Assembly: GCF_003386285.1 (NCBI RefSeq) | Contig: NZ_QPNC01000035.1 | Coordinates: 42,576-106,575 of the forward strand | Reading direction: 5' to 3' | Length of the DNA: 64,000 bases | From: Nocardiopsis sp. FIRDI 009 | GTDB lineage: Bacteria > Actinomycetota > Actinomycetes > Streptosporangiales > Streptosporangiaceae | Shown: piece by piece, positions 23,645 to 32,297 of the stretch | Layout: each line of letters opens with the position of its first letter | Numbering within the stretch: the stretch's first letter is position 1 | Notes under the pieces: generated by a model | What the model saw: the letters and a program-made list of their open reading frames with translations, nothing else | Database searches by the model: none | Told to the model about the DNA's origin: nothing | Translations under genes and position numbers: made by a program

Positions 23645-24931
23645 TCAGGCCGGGGCGGGCACCCCGGGCCCGTCCCGGTCGGCACGCGGGGCGCGGGCCG
23701 GGTGCGGTCCGGCGCCGAAGGCGTCCCCGCACAACTGGACGAGGTGCCGCAGGCCGGGCAGGTCCAGGGCCCATCCCGTGAGCGCCCACCCGAGGTTGAG
23801 GTGCTCCAGCGCCCTGGCCAACGCGGAGACCCCGCTCCAGCGCAGCCCGTCCGGGGTCTCGTAGGTGAGGCGGTACAGCACGTCGGGGTGCTCGGCGGCG
23901 GGGCGGATGTCGAGGGCGGTCGGCGTGCGGACGGTGAACCAGCGGGCGAGGGTCAGGCACAGCGGGCAGTTCGCGTCGACGTGGAGCACGCCCCTGCTCC
24001 GTCCGGGCCACGGTCGCCACCGGGGCAGCCAGGGCCGCACCCCCGACCGGTAGGCGGTCCAGTCCCGCCCGAACCGTTCGCGCAGCTGGGCGCTCTCGTG
24101 CCAGTCGGCCAGCCCGACGGAGTAGACCGCCGCCGACACCGCCAGGAACAGGGCGAGGGGTTCCCGCAGCAGGACGGCGAGGAGGAGGTACACCGCGACC
24201 AGCGACGTCTGCATGGGGTTGCGCACGAAGGCGTAGGGGCCGCTGGTGACCAGGCGTTCCGGGGGGTCGTACGGGAGCGGGGTGCCGCCGCCCACCCGGG
24301 CGAACTCGCGCGCGGCGGCGAGGCCGGGCAGCCCGGCCAGGAGGAGGAGTTGGACTCCGGCCGCAGTCTCCGGGCCGGACGGGGGCACCGGCCCCAGCAC
24401 GAGGATCGGCAGCCCCACCATGAGCCCGCCCGCCAGGGTGGCCTGGGTCCACGCGCGGGCGTGGACCAGCTGGCCGTTCCGGGTCCAGTAGGCGAGCAGG
24501 AGCGCCGGGATGAGGGTCACGGTGGCGCCGGTCAGCTCCCCGGCCAGCCACAGGGGGCCCAGCTCGATGACCGGGTCGGCCAGCGGCATGAGGATCACGT
24601 CGATCCAGACCAGCAGCCCGGCCAGGAGCGGGACGGGCAGCAGGCGCAGCAGCAGGGCGGGCAGCGCGCCCCACAGCACCGCCCAGGCGAGCAGGAGGTC
24701 GAGGGGGACGCCGCGCCACTCGGCCCCGTCGGTGTGGAAGGTCCACCAGCCCGCGTGCAGGGCGTACAGGTTGAGTGGGATGAGGGTGAGCAGGGACCAG
24801 GCGCCGGCCACGATGATCGCGGCGATCTCGCGCTGGCGGGGCGCGCGCCACAGGCACAGCCCGGTGAACAGCAGCAGGGGGACGAGGAGGCCGAGGCCCC
24901 GGACGAGCCCGGCGTGGAGTTCGGGGTTCAC
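23645..24931 (-). CDS. Isoprenylcysteine-methyltransferase-like membrane protein fused to a DCC thiol-redox domain
   Basis: A 428-aa fusion. The N-terminal about 200 residues are multi-spanning. The next part is an ICMT/PEMT-like methyltransferase region (SGPYAFVRNPMQTSLVAVYL, ADWHESAQLRERFGRDWTAYRSGVRPWLPR, matching the RNP and E-x2-L-x3-FG patterns). The C-terminal about 120 residues form a DUF393 (DCC) thioredoxin-like domain starting HVDANCPLCLTLARWF. The GTG at 24931 overlaps the stop of the upstream SRPBCC gene by 4 bases. Likely roles are methyl transfer to a membrane substrate plus thiol redox chemistry; neither substrate is known. Confidence 0.8.
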   Translation of the reverse strand: MNPELHAGLVRGLGLLVPLLLFTGLCLWRAPRQREIAAIIVAGAWSLLTLIPLNLYALHAGWWTFHTDGAEWRGVPLDLLLAWAVLWGALPALLLRLLPVPLLAGLLVWIDVILMPLADPVIELGPLWLAGELTGATVTLIPALLLAYWTRNGQLVHARAWTQATLAGGLMVGLPILVLGPVPPSGPETAAGVQLLLLAGLPGLAAAREFARVGGGTPLPYDPPERLVTSGPYAFVRNPMQTSLVAVYLLLAVLLREPLALFLAVSAAVYSVGLADWHESAQLRERFGRDWTAYRSGVRPWLPRWRPWPGRSRGVLHVDANCPLCLTLARWFTVRTPTALDIRPAAEHPDVLYRLTYETPDGLRWSGVSALARALEHLNLGWALTGWALDLPGLRHLVQLCGDAFGAGPHPARAPRADRDGPGVPAPA

Positions 24932-25875
24932 CGCTGCCCCTCCGTCGCGGCGGCGGCGAAGGTGTCGGCGAGGTAGGCGGCGGCCAGGTCGGTCGTGTAG
25001 GACTGGAGCGGCCCGAAGTACCACGAGGGCTCGTAGGTGCGCTCGAAGTCGATCGCCCAGCTCAGCCGGGTCCGGTCACCCTCCGCCGTCCACACCGCCT
25101 CGGCCCGGCGCATGTCCATCCACCGGGCGAACGCGGTGTCGGCGGTCACCTCGAAGACGACGCGTCCGCCGTCGGACCGCACCTCGCTCTCGACGACCAC
25201 CAGCTCCATGTGCTGGTCGACGACGTCGGCGCCGGGCCGCAGCGACCGCGCCCGGGTGAAGGTGACGGTCCGGGTGTCGCCGACCGCCAGCCCCTCCCCC
25301 TCCGCCTCGACCGGTTCGGGGAAGGGGACCACGCGCAGGAGGAAGGCGTCCGGGGAGGCGTAGTCGGGGGGTGCCGCGAGGGCGGCGGCGACCTCCTCGG
25401 GGGCCGCGTCGACCAGGACCTGGCCCGCACCGCGGTCGTCGGTGGGCAGAAGGCTGACCCCGCCCACACCCTCCAGTGCCAGGCCGAGGAGCAGCGGTAC
25501 CGCGAACAGGGCGTGCCGGGCCCCGGGGCCGTCGCGTCGGATCGTCACGCACACCCAGGCGACGAGCGCGACGACGCCGTAGATCAGCGGCGCGGCGATG
25601 ACCAGGCACACCAGGCCCTCGCCGAGCAGCGGACCGGACAGCGCCAGCAGGACGGTGGTGGTCGCCATCGCGACGCCGACCGCCGTGCGCGGTCGGGCGG
25701 TGCACACGACCAGCAGGGCGATGACGGCGGGGAGGCCGACGTAGAACAGCGCGGTCTGGTCCAGGCGCCCCCAGTGGGTGACGCGCAGGAGGAGCAGGAG
25801 GGCGAAGAGCACCAGGAGCAGCAGCGCCAGCCGGGCGCGTGCGGAGGACGGGGGGCGGTGGGGTTCCTCGGACAC
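24928..25875 (-). CDS. Membrane protein with SRPBCC-like C-terminal domain
   Basis: A 315-aa protein. It has about four predicted membrane helices at the N-terminus (ALLLLVLFALLLLLRV and following hydrophobic segments). A soluble SRPBCC-like domain follows (VLVDAAPEEVAAALAAPPDY, VGDTRTVTFTRARSL, RTRLSWAIDFERTYEPSWYFGPLQ). The start is uncertain. GTG 25875 has GAGGA at somewhat long spacing; ATG 25905 would add ten residues but lacks a ribosome-binding site. It is first in a two-gene operon with the ICMT-DCC fusion and divergent from a TetR gene, which probably controls it. Confidence 0.68.
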   Translation of the reverse strand: MSEEPHRPPSSARARLALLLLVLFALLLLLRVTHWGRLDQTALFYVGLPAVIALLVVCTARPRTAVGVAMATTTVLLALSGPLLGEGLVCLVIAAPLIYGVVALVAWVCVTIRRDGPGARHALFAVPLLLGLALEGVGGVSLLPTDDRGAGQVLVDAAPEEVAAALAAPPDYASPDAFLLRVVPFPEPVEAEGEGLAVGDTRTVTFTRARSLRPGADVVDQHMELVVVESEVRSDGGRVVFEVTADTAFARWMDMRRAEAVWTAEGDRTRLSWAIDFERTYEPSWYFGPLQSYTTDLAAAYLADTFAAAATEGQR

Positions 25876-25918
25876 GGAAGGCTCGATTCCTCGTTTGCGA
25901 CACATGGTTAAACCACTC

Positions 25919-25939
25919 GTTTTAATCACTCGATTAAAC
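25919..25939. promoter_or_regulatory. Candidate TetR operator
   Basis: The inverted repeat GTTTTAAT (25919-25926) / ATTAAAC (25933-25939) around a 6-base spacer lies in the strikingly AT-rich divergent region between the TetR gene and the membrane SRPBCC gene. A -10-like TATGAT lies at 25942-25947 for the TetR gene, so binding would repress both directions. Confidence 0.55.
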
Positions 25940-25975
25940 CGTATGATGAATCCATCGCGGATCGCAAGGAGGGTC

Positions 25976-26659
25976 ATGGCCAAGGGCGGCGGCGGACGCA
26001 GGACGAGCGAGGAGACCAAGGAGCGGCTCCTGGCCGCGGCCGGCGAGGTCCTGCGCGAGGAGGGGTACGCGGGGGCCTCGGCGCGGGCGATCGCGGCCCG
26101 CGCGGAGGCCAACTCGGCGCTGGTCTTCTACCACTTCGGCGGGGTCGACCAGCTGCTGCTCGCCGCGCTGGACCGGTCGAGCGCCGAGCGGCTGGCCATG
26201 TACCGCGAACTGACCGCCCCCGCGCGCACCCTGGAGGAGCTGGTGGCGGCGGCGACCCGGATCTACCGCACCGACCTGGAACGCGGCTACATTACCGAGT
26301 TCTCCGAGCTGGTGGCGGCCGCCGTCACCAAGCCGGAGCTGCGCCGGGAGATCAAGGAGCGCGCCGAACCCTGGATCGCCTTCATCGAGCAGGAGTGGGA
26401 ACGGGTGCTCGGGGGGTCGCCGCTGGCCAGACTGGTGCCCGCCCGGGAGGTGGCCTACGGGGCGCTCACCTTCTACCTCGGGGTGAACCTGTTCTCGGTC
26501 CTGGACGAGGACCACTCCCGCACCGAGGCGGTGTTCGACCTGGCCGGACAGCTCGCCCCGCGCGCCAGACTGCTCACCCTCCGGCTGCCCCGGCGCGGCG
26601 GGCGCGGCGGCGACGTAGGCTTGCCGGTCGACAGCGAGGACGCCGAGGAGGACGCGTGA
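25976..26659 (+). CDS. TetR-family transcriptional regulator
   Basis: A 227-aa protein. The N-terminal TetR helix-turn-helix covers about residues 12-60 (ETKERLLAAAGEVLREEGYAGASARAIAARAEANSALVFYHFGGVDQLLLAAL). An all-helical ligand-binding domain follows. ATG 25976 has AAGGAGGG upstream, the best ribosome-binding site of the region. Divergent from the SRPBCC/ICMT-DCC operon with an inverted repeat between them, so autorepression and control of that operon are likely. Its stop overlaps the GTG of the NUDIX gene by 4 bases. Confidence 0.92.
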   Translation: MAKGGGGRRTSEETKERLLAAAGEVLREEGYAGASARAIAARAEANSALVFYHFGGVDQLLLAALDRSSAERLAMYRELTAPARTLEELVAAATRIYRTDLERGYITEFSELVAAAVTKPELRREIKERAEPWIAFIEQEWERVLGGSPLARLVPAREVAYGALTFYLGVNLFSVLDEDHSRTEAVFDLAGQLAPRARLLTLRLPRRGGRGGDVGLPVDSEDAEEDA

Positions 26660-27141
26660 ACGGTATCGAGGTGGCGCCGGGGATCGAGTTCCCGGACACG
26701 TCCGACGGGCGGACCTGGGTCGCGGGCGCGGTGATCGCCGCCCCCTCGGGCCGGGTGTTCGCCCAGCGCCGCTCCCCCACCCGCAAGGTGTTCCCGCACT
26801 GCTGGGACATCGTCGGCGGCCATGTCGAACCGGGCGAGACCATGCTGGAGGGGCTGGCCCGCGAGGTCGAGGAGGAGACCGGCTGGCGCCTGACCGGGGT
26901 GCTCGCCGAGCTGTTCTCCCTCGACTGGGACCCCGGCGACGGCGTCACGCGCCGCGAGGTCGACTACCTGGTCCGGGTGGCGGGCGACCTGTCCGCTCCG
27001 CGTCTGGAGCCCGACAAGCACACCGAGTTCCTGTGGGTGGACGACTCCACCGTCCACGTGCTGCGCGACGAGCGCGACCCCGGCGACTACTTCATCACCG
27101 ACATCGTGCAGCGCGGACTCGACCGGGCCCGCAGGGGCTGA
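26656..27141 (+). CDS. NUDIX hydrolase
   Basis: A 161-aa protein with a complete NUDIX box: GGHVEPGETMLEGLAREVEEETG, matching G-x5-E-x7-REUxEE-x-GU. It begins with a GTG overlapping the TetR stop, so expression is coupled. NUDIX enzymes cleave nucleoside diphosphate derivatives. FAQRRSPTRKVFPHCWDIVGG resembles the MutT/IPP-isomerase-type branch, but substrate cannot be told from sequence. Confidence 0.9.
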   Translation: MNGIEVAPGIEFPDTSDGRTWVAGAVIAAPSGRVFAQRRSPTRKVFPHCWDIVGGHVEPGETMLEGLAREVEEETGWRLTGVLAELFSLDWDPGDGVTRREVDYLVRVAGDLSAPRLEPDKHTEFLWVDDSTVHVLRDERDPGDYFITDIVQRGLDRARRG

Positions 27142-27147
27142 ACCGTC

Positions 27148-27178
27148 CCGGGCCCGCTCCGGTCCACCGGAGGCCCGG
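27148..27178. terminator. Hairpin between convergent NUDIX and Nnr genes
   Basis: CCGGGC (27148-27153) and GCCCGG (27173-27178) form the outer stem, and CTCCGG and CCGGAG the inner stem around TCCA. It likely terminates both genes. Confidence 0.5.
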
Positions 27179-27230
27179 GGCGGGCCGCCGGGCGCGGACC
27201 GGGCACCGGGCCCGCAGCCGACCCACCGTC

Positions 27231-28727
27231 TCAGGCGAACCGCCCCGCCTCCGCGATGGCCATCGGCAGCCCCTCCAACAGGTCCGACGCGCTGATCGGC
27301 GCCCCGCCCCGGGCCAGGACGGCCGCGCGTCCGTGCAGGTACGCCCCGCACATCGCGGCTTCGTAGGCGGGCAGCCCCCCGGCCAGCAGCGCGCCGACCG
27401 CCCCCGCCAGCACGTCGCCGGAGCCGGCCGCGGCCAGCAGCGGGGTGCCCGTCGGGTTGGCCAGCACGGGGAGGCCGGGCTGGGCCACCAGCGTGGTCGA
27501 CCCCTTGAGCAGGACCGTGCAGTCGTACTCCTCGGCGGCCCGCCGCACGTGCTCCAGGCGGCGTGCCTCGATGTCGGCCCGCTCGCTGCCGGGCAGGAGC
27601 CGGGCGAGCTCACCGGCGTGCGGGGTCAACAGCGTGTGCGCGGAGCGCTCCCGCAGGATCCGCGCCAACGGCGCGCCGCCCTCGCCGCTGAGCAGGGTCA
27701 GCGCGTCGGCGTCGATCAGCAGGGGGCGGTCGCTCTCCAGGACCGCGTGCAGTTCGTCGGCGTTGGCCCGGTGCGTGCCGCGGCCGGGCCCGATGACGAC
27801 GGCGGCCACGCGCCCGGGGTCGAGGCGGGTGCTGGACAGGGGGTCGAGGTCGACGGCGACCGTCTCCGGCCAACGGGCGAGCACCTGGTCGACGGCGGCG
27901 CCCGCGCCCCCGTACCGCACCATCCCCACCCCCGTGCGCAGGGCCCCGCCCACGGTCAGGACGGCGGCGCCCCGGTAGTGCTCGGAACCCGCGCGGACGG
28001 CGAGCAGCCCTCGGCGGTACTTGTCGGAGTCCGTGCTCGGCCTGGGCAGGAGCGGGGCGACGTCCCCGGGGCCCGGTTCGACCAGTGCGGGTCCGCCCAG
28101 CTCGGGGGTGAGGCCGATGTCGACGAGGTGCACCCGCCCGGCCCGGTCGGCGCCCGGGTCGACGCGCAGCCCCGGTTTGAGGGCGCCGAAGGTGACGGTG
28201 ACGTCGGCGCGCACGGCGTGGCCGGGCACCTCGCCGGTGTCGGCGGCCACCCCGCTGGGCAGGTCGACGGCGACGACGGTGGCGGGGGAGTTCTCGGCGA
28301 GCACGGCCAGCGTCGCGTACGGTTCACGCAGTCCGCCGCGCCCTCCGATCCCCAACAGGCCGTCGACCACGAGATCGGCGTCGAACAGCTCCGCGCCGTC
28401 GCCGGGGTCGCTCTCGAAGCTCCGGACCCTGCCGCCCGCCGCGCGCAGGGCCGCCAGTCCGCCCTCGTGGGCGCGCGGCCCGGCGAGCAGGGCGCGCACG
28501 GACGCCCCGCGCGCGGCCAGCGCGGCCCCGGCGTAGAGCGCGTCACCGCCGTTGTCCCCGGTGCCGACCAGCAGCACCACACGCGACCCGTACACACGGG
28601 GCAGCAGACGGGCGCACTCCGCGGCGAGCCCGGTCGCGGCGCGGCGCATGAGCGCGCCCTCGGGAAGACGGGCCATGAGCGCCTGCTCGGCCTCACGGAC
28701 GGCGCTGACGGTGTGTGCGGAGCGCAC
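27231..28727 (-). CDS. nnr: Bifunctional NAD(P)H-hydrate epimerase / ADP-dependent dehydratase
   Basis: A 498-aa fusion of the YjeF_N epimerase (about 1-210; VGTGDNGGDALYAGAALAARG, VVDGLLGIGGRG, VAVDLPSGV) and the YjeF_C/CARKD dehydratase (about 230-498; YRRGLLAVRAGSEHYRGAAVLTVGGALRTGVGMVRY, LLTPHAGELARLL, LLKGSTTLV, AAAGSGDVLAGAVGALLAGG). It repairs hydrated, inactive NADHX and NADPHX. GTG 28727 follows AGGAGGTG, a very strong site. Length and domain order match the family. Confidence 0.95.
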   Translation of the reverse strand: MRSAHTVSAVREAEQALMARLPEGALMRRAATGLAAECARLLPRVYGSRVVLLVGTGDNGGDALYAGAALAARGASVRALLAGPRAHEGGLAALRAAGGRVRSFESDPGDGAELFDADLVVDGLLGIGGRGGLREPYATLAVLAENSPATVVAVDLPSGVAADTGEVPGHAVRADVTVTFGALKPGLRVDPGADRAGRVHLVDIGLTPELGGPALVEPGPGDVAPLLPRPSTDSDKYRRGLLAVRAGSEHYRGAAVLTVGGALRTGVGMVRYGGAGAAVDQVLARWPETVAVDLDPLSSTRLDPGRVAAVVIGPGRGTHRANADELHAVLESDRPLLIDADALTLLSGEGGAPLARILRERSAHTLLTPHAGELARLLPGSERADIEARRLEHVRRAAEEYDCTVLLKGSTTLVAQPGLPVLANPTGTPLLAAAGSGDVLAGAVGALLAGGLPAYEAAMCGAYLHGRAAVLARGGAPISASDLLEGLPMAIAEAGRFA

Positions 28728-28874
28728 GGGGGTCACCTCCTGGTGTGGATCGCCCGCCGGGGCACGGTTCCCGGGGGCCGGATCGTCCCCATCGTGCCGC
28801 ACGGGGAACCCGGCGCGCCGGGTCCGCCACACCCGCGGCCGTTCCCGGAACGGCTCGGGCCCCGACGCACGAGG

Positions 28875-29525
28875 TCACTCGACGTCGGCGATGATCGGGT
28901 CCCCTCCCATCCCGTACAACTCGCTGAACTCCACCTGGGCGATGGTGACCTCGCCCTCGGCGGCGAGCTGTCCCGAGGCCCTGTTCCCGGGCCGCACCGT
29001 CACCATGCCGAAGGAGTCGATGTCGGCGGTGTAGTTGTCCATCGCGCTCACGGTCAGGCCGTCGTCCAGGATCAGGGTGAAGTACATGGGGTTGATGTCG
29101 ATCGGCTCGTCGGAGTTGTTGACGATCTCGACGTCCACCACCGTGTAGACGGTGCTGTCCAGGATGTCGTCTGCGGTGCCCGCGTTCGTGGCCGTCATGA
29201 CGATGTCGCCGTCGCCCTCCGCGGCCTCTTCCGACCCACCCGCGCCGGGTTCCGCGGTGTCCTCGGTGTCGGGCTCCGCCGTGCTCTGCCCCTGACCCTG
29301 GTCGGCCTGGTCCGTCTGGCCGGGCTGCTGGGTTGACGCGGTGTCGCCACCGCCGCCACCGGTAACGGCGTTCACGATCGCGATGAGGAGCACCACGATG
29401 ATGATGAACGCGAGGATGCCGCCGGCGCTGAGTGCGATCCTACCTCCGATGGACATGCCCTGCCTGGCTGGTCGGCTGGACGGAGAACCGTACTGGGGAT
29501 TCGGCGGGTACTCAGGGTAGGACAT
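28875..29525 (-). CDS. DUF4352-containing membrane-anchored protein
   Basis: A 216-aa protein. The N-terminus is polar and Pro/Tyr-rich (YPEYPPNPQYGSP). One helix follows (IALSAGGILAFIIIVVLLIAIV), then a Gly, Gln and acidic linker. The extracytoplasmic domain matches DUF4352: STVYTVVDVEIVNNSDEPIDI, YFTLILDDGL, VRPGNRASGQLAAE. Such domains adopt an immunoprotective/telomeric-repeat-like beta fold and occur in exported proteins of unknown role. A paralogue lies at 52156. ATG 29525 has GGAG upstream. Confidence 0.85.
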   Translation of the reverse strand: MSYPEYPPNPQYGSPSSRPARQGMSIGGRIALSAGGILAFIIIVVLLIAIVNAVTGGGGGDTASTQQPGQTDQADQGQGQSTAEPDTEDTAEPGAGGSEEAAEGDGDIVMTATNAGTADDILDSTVYTVVDVEIVNNSDEPIDINPMYFTLILDDGLTVSAMDNYTADIDSFGMVTVRPGNRASGQLAAEGEVTIAQVEFSELYGMGGDPIIADVE

Positions 29526-29793
29526 GAGAGCGCTCCGATGTGGGGGTTTGGGGCGTGAACAGGCGGCGGAGCGGGTGTGCCGCGCTGGGCCGCGTATCCA
29601 GGGGAGGACGGCGCCGACAAGGACGATATCCAACATGGCGTCAGAGCGTCATCACCCGGTTCCCCTGGCCCGCACCCGCCGTCCCGGCGGCCCTCCGGCT
29701 GATCCCGGGGCCGGTCCGATGCGGTCGCACGCCAGTACTACGCTGTGTCGTTGACGGCGGACCGCTGACATGGGCGGACGTCAGGAAGCGAGC

Positions 29794-30171
29794 GTGAGCG
29801 GAGGCGCCGTGGTCGACTGGCTGACCATGACGATTCAGATGGCGTCGCTGGCGATGGCCGGGTGGTGCCTCGTCTCGACCTTCCGCGACCGACCGATGAC
29901 CGTCCCGCACCTGGTCGGCATGGGTGTCCTGTGGCTCCTGGTGATCGGACAGGCGGTCGTCTCGGCCGTGGCGATGATCGGGGGCGACCGCCCCGCCGAG
30001 ACGGTGATGTTCGTGTCCTATCTGGCCACCGTGGTCCTCCTCCCGCCCGCCTGCGCGGTGTGGGGGTTCATGGAGCGCAGCAAGTGGGGCCCGGCCGTCA
30101 TCGCCTTCGCCTGCCTGGTGCTCCCGGTCCTCCTGGTCCGCCTCGAACAGCTCTGGAACCCCGTTGTCTGA
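29794..30171 (+). CDS. Small four-helix membrane protein
   Basis: A 125-aa protein with about four hydrophobic segments (MASLAMAGWCLVSTF, VGMGVLWLLVIGQAVVSAVAMI, VMFVSYLATVVLLPPACAVWGFM, AVIAFACLVLPVLLV). I chose GTG 29794 because AGGAAG precedes it; ATG 29770 is an alternative. It overlaps the next membrane-protein gene by 8 bases, and the two small proteins probably form a complex. No function is known to me. Confidence 0.7.
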   Translation: MSGGAVVDWLTMTIQMASLAMAGWCLVSTFRDRPMTVPHLVGMGVLWLLVIGQAVVSAVAMIGGDRPAETVMFVSYLATVVLLPPACAVWGFMERSKWGPAVIAFACLVLPVLLVRLEQLWNPVV

Positions 30172-30586
30172 CACCGCGACGCCCGCCGACACGACCCTGC
30201 GCACCGGCCCCGGACGGCTCCTGGTCGCGGTGTACTCCGTGTTCACCCTGGCCGCCACCGCGCGCGGCTCCTACCAGCTGGCCACCAGGTTCGACGAGGC
30301 CCCGCTGGCGTACGGCCTGTCCGTGGCCGCGGGCCTGATCTACCTGGTCGCCGCCGTCTGCCTGGCCCGGGCCGGACGTACCTCCCGCACGGTCGCGCTG
30401 GTCTCGTGCGGCGTCGAACTGGTCGGCGTGCTCACGGTCGGCGCGCTCAGCGTGTTCGTCCCGGGCCTGCTGCCCGACGACACCGTGTGGTCCCGGTTCG
30501 GCTCCGGCTACGGGTTCGTCCCCCTGGTCCTGCCCGTCCTCGGACTGTGGTGGATCCTGCGCGTGCACCGGGCGGACCACCGCTGA
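30164..30586 (+). CDS. Small integral membrane protein, partner of the preceding gene
   Basis: A 140-aa protein starting at TTG 30164, inside the end of the upstream gene. Hydrophobic helices include LVAVYSVFTLAATARGSYQLAT, LAYGLSVAAGLIYLVAAVCLA, VELVGVLTVGALSVFVPGLL and FVPLVLPVLGLWWIL. Polar residues SRFGSGYGFVP lie before the last helix. I recall such paired small membrane proteins in other actinomycetes without known role. Confidence 0.72.
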   Translation: MSDTATPADTTLRTGPGRLLVAVYSVFTLAATARGSYQLATRFDEAPLAYGLSVAAGLIYLVAAVCLARAGRTSRTVALVSCGVELVGVLTVGALSVFVPGLLPDDTVWSRFGSGYGFVPLVLPVLGLWWILRVHRADHR

Positions 30587-30649
30587 CCGGGCCGGCTCTC
30601 CAGCGAGGCGGCCGCGTGTCGTTCCCCGCCACGATCTAGGCTGGCGGCC

Positions 30650-31507
30650 ATGTCCGAACCCTTGACCCTCCCCGTGGCCGTGTCCGCCGAGTGGCTCCGC
30701 GACCACCTCGACGACGTGGTCGTCGTCGACTCCCGCTGGTACCTCGACGGCCGATCCGGGCACGAGGCCTACCTCTCCGGTCACCTGCCCGGCGCCGTGT
30801 TCACCGACGTCGACACCGACCTGGCCGCCCCGGCCAGCCCCGAGGGCGGGCGCCACCCGCTGCCCTCTCCGACCGACTTCGCCGCCGCGCTCGGGCGCCT
30901 GGGCATCGGCGACGACGCCGCCGTCGTGGTCTACGACGACGCGAACGGTTCCGTCGCCGCCCGCCTCGTGTGGATGCTGCGCGTCCTGGGCACCCCCGCC
31001 GCCTTCCTCGACGGCGGTCTGCGGACCTGGACGGGCGAGCTGGAGAAGGGCCAGGTGACGCCCGAGCCCGTCCACCGCACCGCGCGCGCCTGGCCCGCCG
31101 ACCGCGTCGTGCACACGCCCACGCTCTCCGCCCAGACCGACGACCCCGCCCACCTGATCCTGGACGCCCGCGTGTACGGCCGCTACACCGGAGAGGCGCC
31201 CGCCCCCGTGGACGCCCGTCCCGGCCACGTGCCCGGCGCGCGGAGCGCCGAGTGGCCCGCCAACCTGGACGACGACGGCCGCCTGGCCGCACCCGAGGTC
31301 CTGCGCGAGCGCTTCGCCGCGCTCGGGGCGGACTCCGCCACCACCGTGACCGCCTACTGCGGCTCCGGGGTGACCGCCTGCCACGACCTCCTGGCGCTGG
31401 AGCACGCCGGGTACACGCGCACGCGGCTCTACCCCGGTTCGTGGAGCCGCTGGGGCGCCGACGACAGCCTGCCGGTCGAGACCGGCGACCCCCACCGCTC
31501 CCGGTAG
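30650..31507 (+). CDS. Rhodanese-family sulfurtransferase (thiosulfate / 3-mercaptopyruvate type)
   Basis: A 285-aa tandem-rhodanese protein. The first, inactive domain covers about 1-140 (VVVVDSRWYLDGRSGHEAYLSGHLPGAVF). The catalytic second domain has ILDARVYGRYTGE, GHVPGARSAEWP and the active-site loop AYCGSGVTA with Cys. A CGSGVT loop is typical of the SseA/mercaptopyruvate branch. It transfers sulfane sulfur to cyanide or thiol acceptors in the cytoplasm. Confidence 0.92.
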   Translation: MSEPLTLPVAVSAEWLRDHLDDVVVVDSRWYLDGRSGHEAYLSGHLPGAVFTDVDTDLAAPASPEGGRHPLPSPTDFAAALGRLGIGDDAAVVVYDDANGSVAARLVWMLRVLGTPAAFLDGGLRTWTGELEKGQVTPEPVHRTARAWPADRVVHTPTLSAQTDDPAHLILDARVYGRYTGEAPAPVDARPGHVPGARSAEWPANLDDDGRLAAPEVLRERFAALGADSATTVTAYCGSGVTACHDLLALEHAGYTRTRLYPGSWSRWGADDSLPVETGDPHRSR

Positions 31508-31536
31508 CCTGCCCACGTCACAACCCCGCACAGCCC

Positions 31537-31567
31537 GGCCGTCCGCGCGGTTCCCCGCCGGACGGCC
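31537..31567 (+). terminator. Hairpin terminator after the sulfurtransferase
   Basis: Perfect 9-bp arms (GGCCGTCCG at 31537-31545, CGGACGGCC at 31559-31567), with additional GCGG/CCGC pairing inside. Confidence 0.65.
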
Positions 31568-31684
31568 GCTCCGCCTGACCGTTTCCGGCCAGGGACGAAA
31601 CCGTGCGGCGCCCGGGCACGTCAGAGGAGGGACGCCCACGGGCGCCGTCGGCACCAGTTCCACCCCACAGCCAAGCGAGGAACC

Positions 31685-32290
31685 TTGACCACCGCACTCC
31701 TACTGCTGCTCCTGGTGATCGTCATCGGCATCCTGATCGCCGTCGTGATCGGGTCGAACCGCTCACGCGGGAAGGAATCGACGATGAAGTCCGCGCAGCC
31801 CACGCCCCGGGACCCCTTCGCCCCCGAGGGCGACACCACCGGCGACCCCCGAACGCTCAAGGCGGGCGACATGCTCGACTGGGGCCACGAGCGCACCTGG
31901 ATCCGCGGCTCCCTGCGGCTGTCCGAGGGCGGCTTCACCTGGTCCGAGCACTTCCTGGAGGTCGACGGCGGCAAGCGCTGGCTCTCCGTGGAGGAGGACC
32001 CCGACCTGGAGCTGGTCCTGTGGACCGCCCGCCCCGACACCGAACTGACCCCGCACGCCAAGACCCTGGAGTTCGAGGGCGTCACCTACCGGTTGGAGGA
32101 GAGGGGCAGCGGCTCCTACCGCTCCGAGGGCACCACGGGGCTGCGGGCCCAGGGCGGCCTGGACTACGCCGACTACGAGTCCGCCGACGGCCGACTGCTG
32201 TCCTTCGAGCGGTTCGACCACGGCGGCTGGGAGGTCGCGACCGGCCAGAAGATCCTCCCCGGCAGCTTCACGATCTACCCCGGGAGCTGA
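31685..32290 (+). CDS. DUF4178 membrane-anchored protein
   Basis: A 201-aa protein with a TTG start (31685) preceded by GAGGAACC. One helix at residues 3-24 (ALLLLLLVIVIGILIAVVIG) anchors a DUF4178 domain (LKAGDMLDWGHERTWIRGSLRLSEGGFTWSEHFL, WLSVEEDP, GSYRSEGTTG, FERFDHGGWEVATGQKI). It is the first gene of a conserved actinobacterial cluster with DUF2617, DUF350 and a spermidine-synthase-like gene. The joint function is not established. Confidence 0.88.
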   Translation: MTTALLLLLLVIVIGILIAVVIGSNRSRGKESTMKSAQPTPRDPFAPEGDTTGDPRTLKAGDMLDWGHERTWIRGSLRLSEGGFTWSEHFLEVDGGKRWLSVEEDPDLELVLWTARPDTELTPHAKTLEFEGVTYRLEERGSGSYRSEGTTGLRAQGGLDYADYESADGRLLSFERFDHGGWEVATGQKILPGSFTIYPGS

Positions 32291-32297
32291 TCGGCAC

